NCBI RefSeq assembly: GCF_013114825.1
Contig: NZ_JAAVLX010000011.1
Span: forward strand, 186,001 to 250,000
Direction: 5' to 3'
Source of the DNA: Bradyrhizobium australiense
GTDB taxonomy: Bacteria; Pseudomonadota; Alphaproteobacteria; Rhizobiales; Xanthobacteraceae
DNA length: 64,000 nt
In this document: positions 61,408 to 64,000 of the stretch, piece by piece
How the letters are laid out: every line of letters starts with the position of its first letter
How positions within the stretch are numbered: position 1 is the stretch's first letter
Notes under the pieces: generated by a model
The model's database searches: none
The model's input: the letters and a program-made list of their open reading frames with translations, nothing else
What the model was told of the DNA's origin: nothing
Translations under genes and position numbers: made by a program

Positions 61408-62094
61408 TCACAGGTCGAACACCGCAACGGCGCGGATCGGCGACGCCGTCCCGCCGCGCCACTTCATCGGCAGGCCGATGAAGGTGAACTGGCCGCGGCC
61501 AAGCAGCGCTTCGAGATTGCACAGGCTCTCGATATGGGTGATGTCGAGCTCGAGGCAGGCCTTGTGCACGAGGGCATTCACTTTGCCCTCCGGTCCCGGC
61601 CGCATCGAATCGATGCCGAAATGCACGACGCTCTGCTCAGCCAGCCATTCGGTAGCGGCGACGTTCACGCCGGAATTGTCGGTCGAATATTCCTTGCGGG
61701 GAAATGTCCGTTCGTGGTGACCGGTACAGAGCAGGACGGTGCCGCCCTTCGGCACCGGCACGCCGGCCTTCACCACCGCCGCCTCCAGGTCGGCGGGCGT
61801 AATCTCGGCGCGCGGTGCGATGTGGCGCAGGTCGATGCAGATGCCCGGTACGATGCATTTTTCCAGCGGATATTCATCGATTGATATACCGCTCTTGCCG
61901 AAATGTCGCGGCGCGTCGATGTGGGTGCCGGCGTGGTCCACCATGGAGATGAACATCGACGCCAGCCCGTGCACATTGCCCGACTCCGCAAAGGATTCTT
62001 CGTGGGTCTTCCAGACACCATGCATGACGGGAGGATGGCCCGGATAGCTCGGCGTGCGGTGATAGAGCTCTCGGCTAAGGTCGACGATCTTCAC
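61408..62094 (-). CDS. Cyclase-family hydrolase (kynurenine formamidase-like)
   Basis: A 228-residue metal-dependent amidase/lactonase. The family motif HxGTHxDxPxH is present as HAGTHIDAPRHF. HFGIDSMRPG and GLPMKWRGGTASPIRAVA are the other conserved segments. Relatives hydrolyse N-formylkynurenine, isatin or lactones. It lies 30 bases after the TRAP permease genes on the same strand, so the TRAP-imported compound may be its substrate; inferred. Confidence 0.87.
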   Translation of the reverse strand: MKIVDLSRELYHRTPSYPGHPPVMHGVWKTHEESFAESGNVHGLASMFISMVDHAGTHIDAPRHFGKSGISIDEYPLEKCIVPGICIDLRHIAPRAEITPADLEAAVVKAGVPVPKGGTVLLCTGHHERTFPRKEYSTDNSGVNVAATEWLAEQSVVHFGIDSMRPGPEGKVNALVHKACLELDITHIESLCNLEALLGRGQFTFIGLPMKWRGGTASPIRAVAVFDL

Positions 62095-62124
62095 GCGGAA
62101 TCTCCGTGACTCGAACTGCGTCTG

Positions 62125-63414
62125 TTAGAACCCGAACATCCTCGGCAGCGCCAGCGACAGCCAGGGCACATAGGTCACGATCATCAGCACCGTAAACATC
62201 ACGTAGTAGAACGGCCAGATGCCGCGCATCACTTCATCGACCGAAACCTTGCCGATGGCGCAGCCGACGAACAGCGTCGTTCCTACCGGCGGCGTAAGCA
62301 GTCCGATGCCGAGGTTGAGCAGCATGACGATGCCGAAATGCACGGGATCGATGCCGAAGCTTTTCACCACCGGCAGCAGGATCGGGGTGCAGATCAGCAG
62401 CAGGGGCGCGAGATCGAGCGCCGTTCCCAGCACCAGCAGCATGATGTTCAACCACATCAGCAGCACGTATTTGTTGCTGGATATGGCGACGAAGAATTCG
62501 GTCATTTTCGCGGGCATCTGCATCAGGGCGGCGACGTAGCCGAAGCATGACGCTGTCGCCACCAGCGTCAGCACCATGGCGACGGTTTGCAGCGTCTTAT
62601 AGACCAGCAACGGCAGCTCGGACCATTTGTAGTCGCGATAGATGAACATGGTGACGAAGAACGCCCAGACGCAAGCGACTGCGCCTGCCTCGATCGGCGT
62701 GAAGACGCCAGTCAGGATGCCGCCCAGCACGATGGCCAACGTTACGATCCCCCACGTCGCGTCGCCGAGCATCCTGACAGCCTGGCGGATCGGCACCGGC
62801 TCACCCTTCGGGTGTTTGTCGCGATAGGCGAAGAACAGGCAGAGCACCATCAGCGAGAAGCCGAGCAGTAGGCCAGGGAGCACGCCGGCCAGGAATAGGC
62901 TGGTGATCGACACCACGCCGCCGGTCGCCAGCGAATAAATCACGGAATTATGGCTCGGCGGGACGATAATGGCTTGCAGCGAGGCGCTGATGGTCACGTT
63001 GGTTGCGAAGACCCGCGGATAGCCTTTGTCGGCCATCTGCGGAATCATCACCGAGCCGATCGCGGACGTATCGGCGACCGACGATCCGGAGATGCCGCTC
63101 ATGATCGTGGTCGCAAGGATATTTACCTGCGAGAGGCCGCCACGGATGCGCGTAAATCCAACGACCACGGCTGCAAAATCGACCAGCCGCTTGGCCATGC
63201 CGCCCTCGGCCATGATGGCGCCCGCCAGCACGAAGAAGGGGATGGTCAGCATCGAGACTTTTCCGACGCCGCTGGCAAATTGCTGCATGACCGCGCCGAC
63301 CGGCAAATCGATCCAGAGCGCGCCGACGAGCGAAGACAGTGCCAGCGCGTAGGCGATCGGCATGCCGATCGCGAAGAACAAGCACATGCTGAGAAGCAGA
63401 ACCGCGATATCCAT
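62125..63414 (-). CDS. dctM: TRAP transporter large permease (DctM)
   Basis: A 429-residue membrane protein with about 12 helices. The family features are FFVLAGAIMAEGGMAKRLVDF, then GISGSSVADTSAIGSVMIPQM and IVPPSHNSVIYSLATGG, LTPPVGTTLFVGCAIG. It forms the sodium-coupled channel with the small subunit that ends 5 bases before its start. The class usually carries C4-dicarboxylates or other small organic acids. Confidence 0.93.
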   Translation of the reverse strand: MDIAVLLLSMCLFFAIGMPIAYALALSSLVGALWIDLPVGAVMQQFASGVGKVSMLTIPFFVLAGAIMAEGGMAKRLVDFAAVVVGFTRIRGGLSQVNILATTIMSGISGSSVADTSAIGSVMIPQMADKGYPRVFATNVTISASLQAIIVPPSHNSVIYSLATGGVVSITSLFLAGVLPGLLLGFSLMVLCLFFAYRDKHPKGEPVPIRQAVRMLGDATWGIVTLAIVLGGILTGVFTPIEAGAVACVWAFFVTMFIYRDYKWSELPLLVYKTLQTVAMVLTLVATASCFGYVAALMQMPAKMTEFFVAISSNKYVLLMWLNIMLLVLGTALDLAPLLLICTPILLPVVKSFGIDPVHFGIVMLLNLGIGLLTPPVGTTLFVGCAIGKVSVDEVMRGIWPFYYVMFTVLMIVTYVPWLSLALPRMFGF

Positions 63415-63419
63415 GGCAA

Positions 63420-63941
63420 TTACTCGACCGGTACGTGGGCGTCAGCGCCGTCGCGCGGCGGCGGGCCAATTGTCAGGCGTTCGATGACGAACAGGAGCAT
63501 CATGGCGCCGCTGACCACGATCGGAAGATAGGTGATCCCGACCGAGAGCCATGGAAACTCATCCACCGAATTGTCCCAGGTGGTCTGAACGAGCCGGAGT
63601 CCCCAAACGACCATGAAAATTGCAATCACGCCCATCAATATTTCGCTGAGGAGCAGTGAGGCGCGGCGCAGCAGTGGCGGGAGCAAGTCGGTACCCACGG
63701 TCATATTCATGTGAATGCGCTGGCGATAGCAGTTGGCCGAACCGATGAAGGTGATGCCGACGGTGAGCAGCACAGCCATCGGCTCTGGCCATGACGAGGC
63801 GCTGTTGAGGATATACCGGGTATAGACAGCCCATGGGATAACCGCCGAGACCAGCACAAGCGCCACACACCCGATCACGGCGCCGGTCCAGTAAACCGTA
63901 TCGTTCACACGCCGGAAAAGTCCGGCCGCAGAATTGGACAT
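63420..63941 (-). CDS. dctQ: TRAP transporter small permease (DctQ)
   Basis: A 173-residue protein with four membrane helices (VALVLVSAVIPWAVYTRYIL, MAVLLTVGITFIGSANCYRQ, LLLSEILMGVIAIFMVVWG, IVVSGAMMLLFVIERL). SANCYRQRIHMNMTV is the conserved mid-region of the family. It is the first TRAP gene visible; the periplasmic subunit (DctP) is expected upstream beyond the window edge. Confidence 0.9.
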   Translation of the reverse strand: MSNSAAGLFRRVNDTVYWTGAVIGCVALVLVSAVIPWAVYTRYILNSASSWPEPMAVLLTVGITFIGSANCYRQRIHMNMTVGTDLLPPLLRRASLLLSEILMGVIAIFMVVWGLRLVQTTWDNSVDEFPWLSVGITYLPIVVSGAMMLLFVIERLTIGPPPRDGADAHVPVE

Positions 63942-64000
63942 TTTGACCTCAGAGAATTACGGCGCTTCAAGTCGCAGTTCGGAAAAGTGGCCGGAACGGA

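Noticed and set aside
1..64000. tRNA or rRNA genes
   Set aside because: No cloverleaf with T-loop sequence or ribosomal RNA segment was recognised on reading; a covariance search would be needed to be certain.

Overview
The window looks like chromosomal DNA of a GC-rich alphaproteobacterium close to Bradyrhizobium. The basis is gene content and style: a GcrA-family protein, a phasin, an MddA-type methyltransferase, a Bradyrhizobium-style intergenic palindrome at 20490-20586, many solute transporters and CoA-dependent catabolic genes. I had no database access, so taxonomy and family names come from reading motifs.

Layout. 1-3.1 kb is gene-poor: a secreted Ala/Gly/Pro-rich protein, a broken IS3-type transposase and a small secreted protein. 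3.1-8.0 kb holds small-molecule enzymes (epoxide hydrolase, a frameshifted triple-GAF protein, class II aldolase, two GST-fold proteins). 8.5-22 kb is a divergent catabolic island. Leftward run acyl-CoA ligase, TetR, SDR and a Baeyer-Villiger monooxygenase (frameshifted); rightward run a Liv-type ABC importer, enoyl-CoA hydratase, MaoC hydratase, a CitE-like CoA lyase and, after a repeat, a thiolase. A long palindrome between the two arms is the obvious TetR operator. Together they could import a carboxylate or ketone, activate it with CoA, oxygenate it and cleave it to acetyl-CoA-type products. 22-28.6 kb: two-component system with a DUF4173 membrane protein, a frameshifted GH3 glycosidase, an OpgC-like membrane protein.

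28.7-31.3 kb is a compact phage-like control module: S24 (LexA/CI-like) repressor, GcrA paralogue, DUF6456-like HTH protein and a 91-residue unknown, with five related 17-bp operators placed on three promoters. 31.2-43.5 kb is ordinary chromosome: BamA paralogue, secreted protein, frameshifted winged-helix/TPR protein, mddA, Gfa-like protein, CoA transferase, 2-hydroxyacid oxidase, phasin, small proteins, and two tandem promoter-like/terminator units.

44.1-49.7 kb is a phage tail-collar plus lysis cassette (truncated-recombinase-like protein, tail collar protein, endolysin, holin-like and other membrane proteins, GNAT) with an O-acyltransferase inserted in reverse; no capsid, portal, terminase or complete integrase is present. 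49.8-57.6 kb: HsaA/HsaB-like two-component monooxygenase, PuuE-like deacetylase, LLM oxidoreductase and a three-subunit molybdenum hydroxylase. 57.7-60.6 kb is decaying DNA (enoyl-CoA hydratase and MATE pseudogenes) around an intact Bug-type binding protein. 60.6-64 kb: Crp/Fnr regulator, cyclase-family hydrolase and the two membrane subunits of a TRAP transporter.

The most interesting items are the operator-rich repressor/GcrA switch detached from any phage, the orphan tail-collar/lysis cassette 13 kb away, and the TetR palindrome with a GANTC site at its centre. At least five otherwise intact-looking genes each carry one 1-2 base deletion, which is either real decay or an assembly-error signature and should be settled first.
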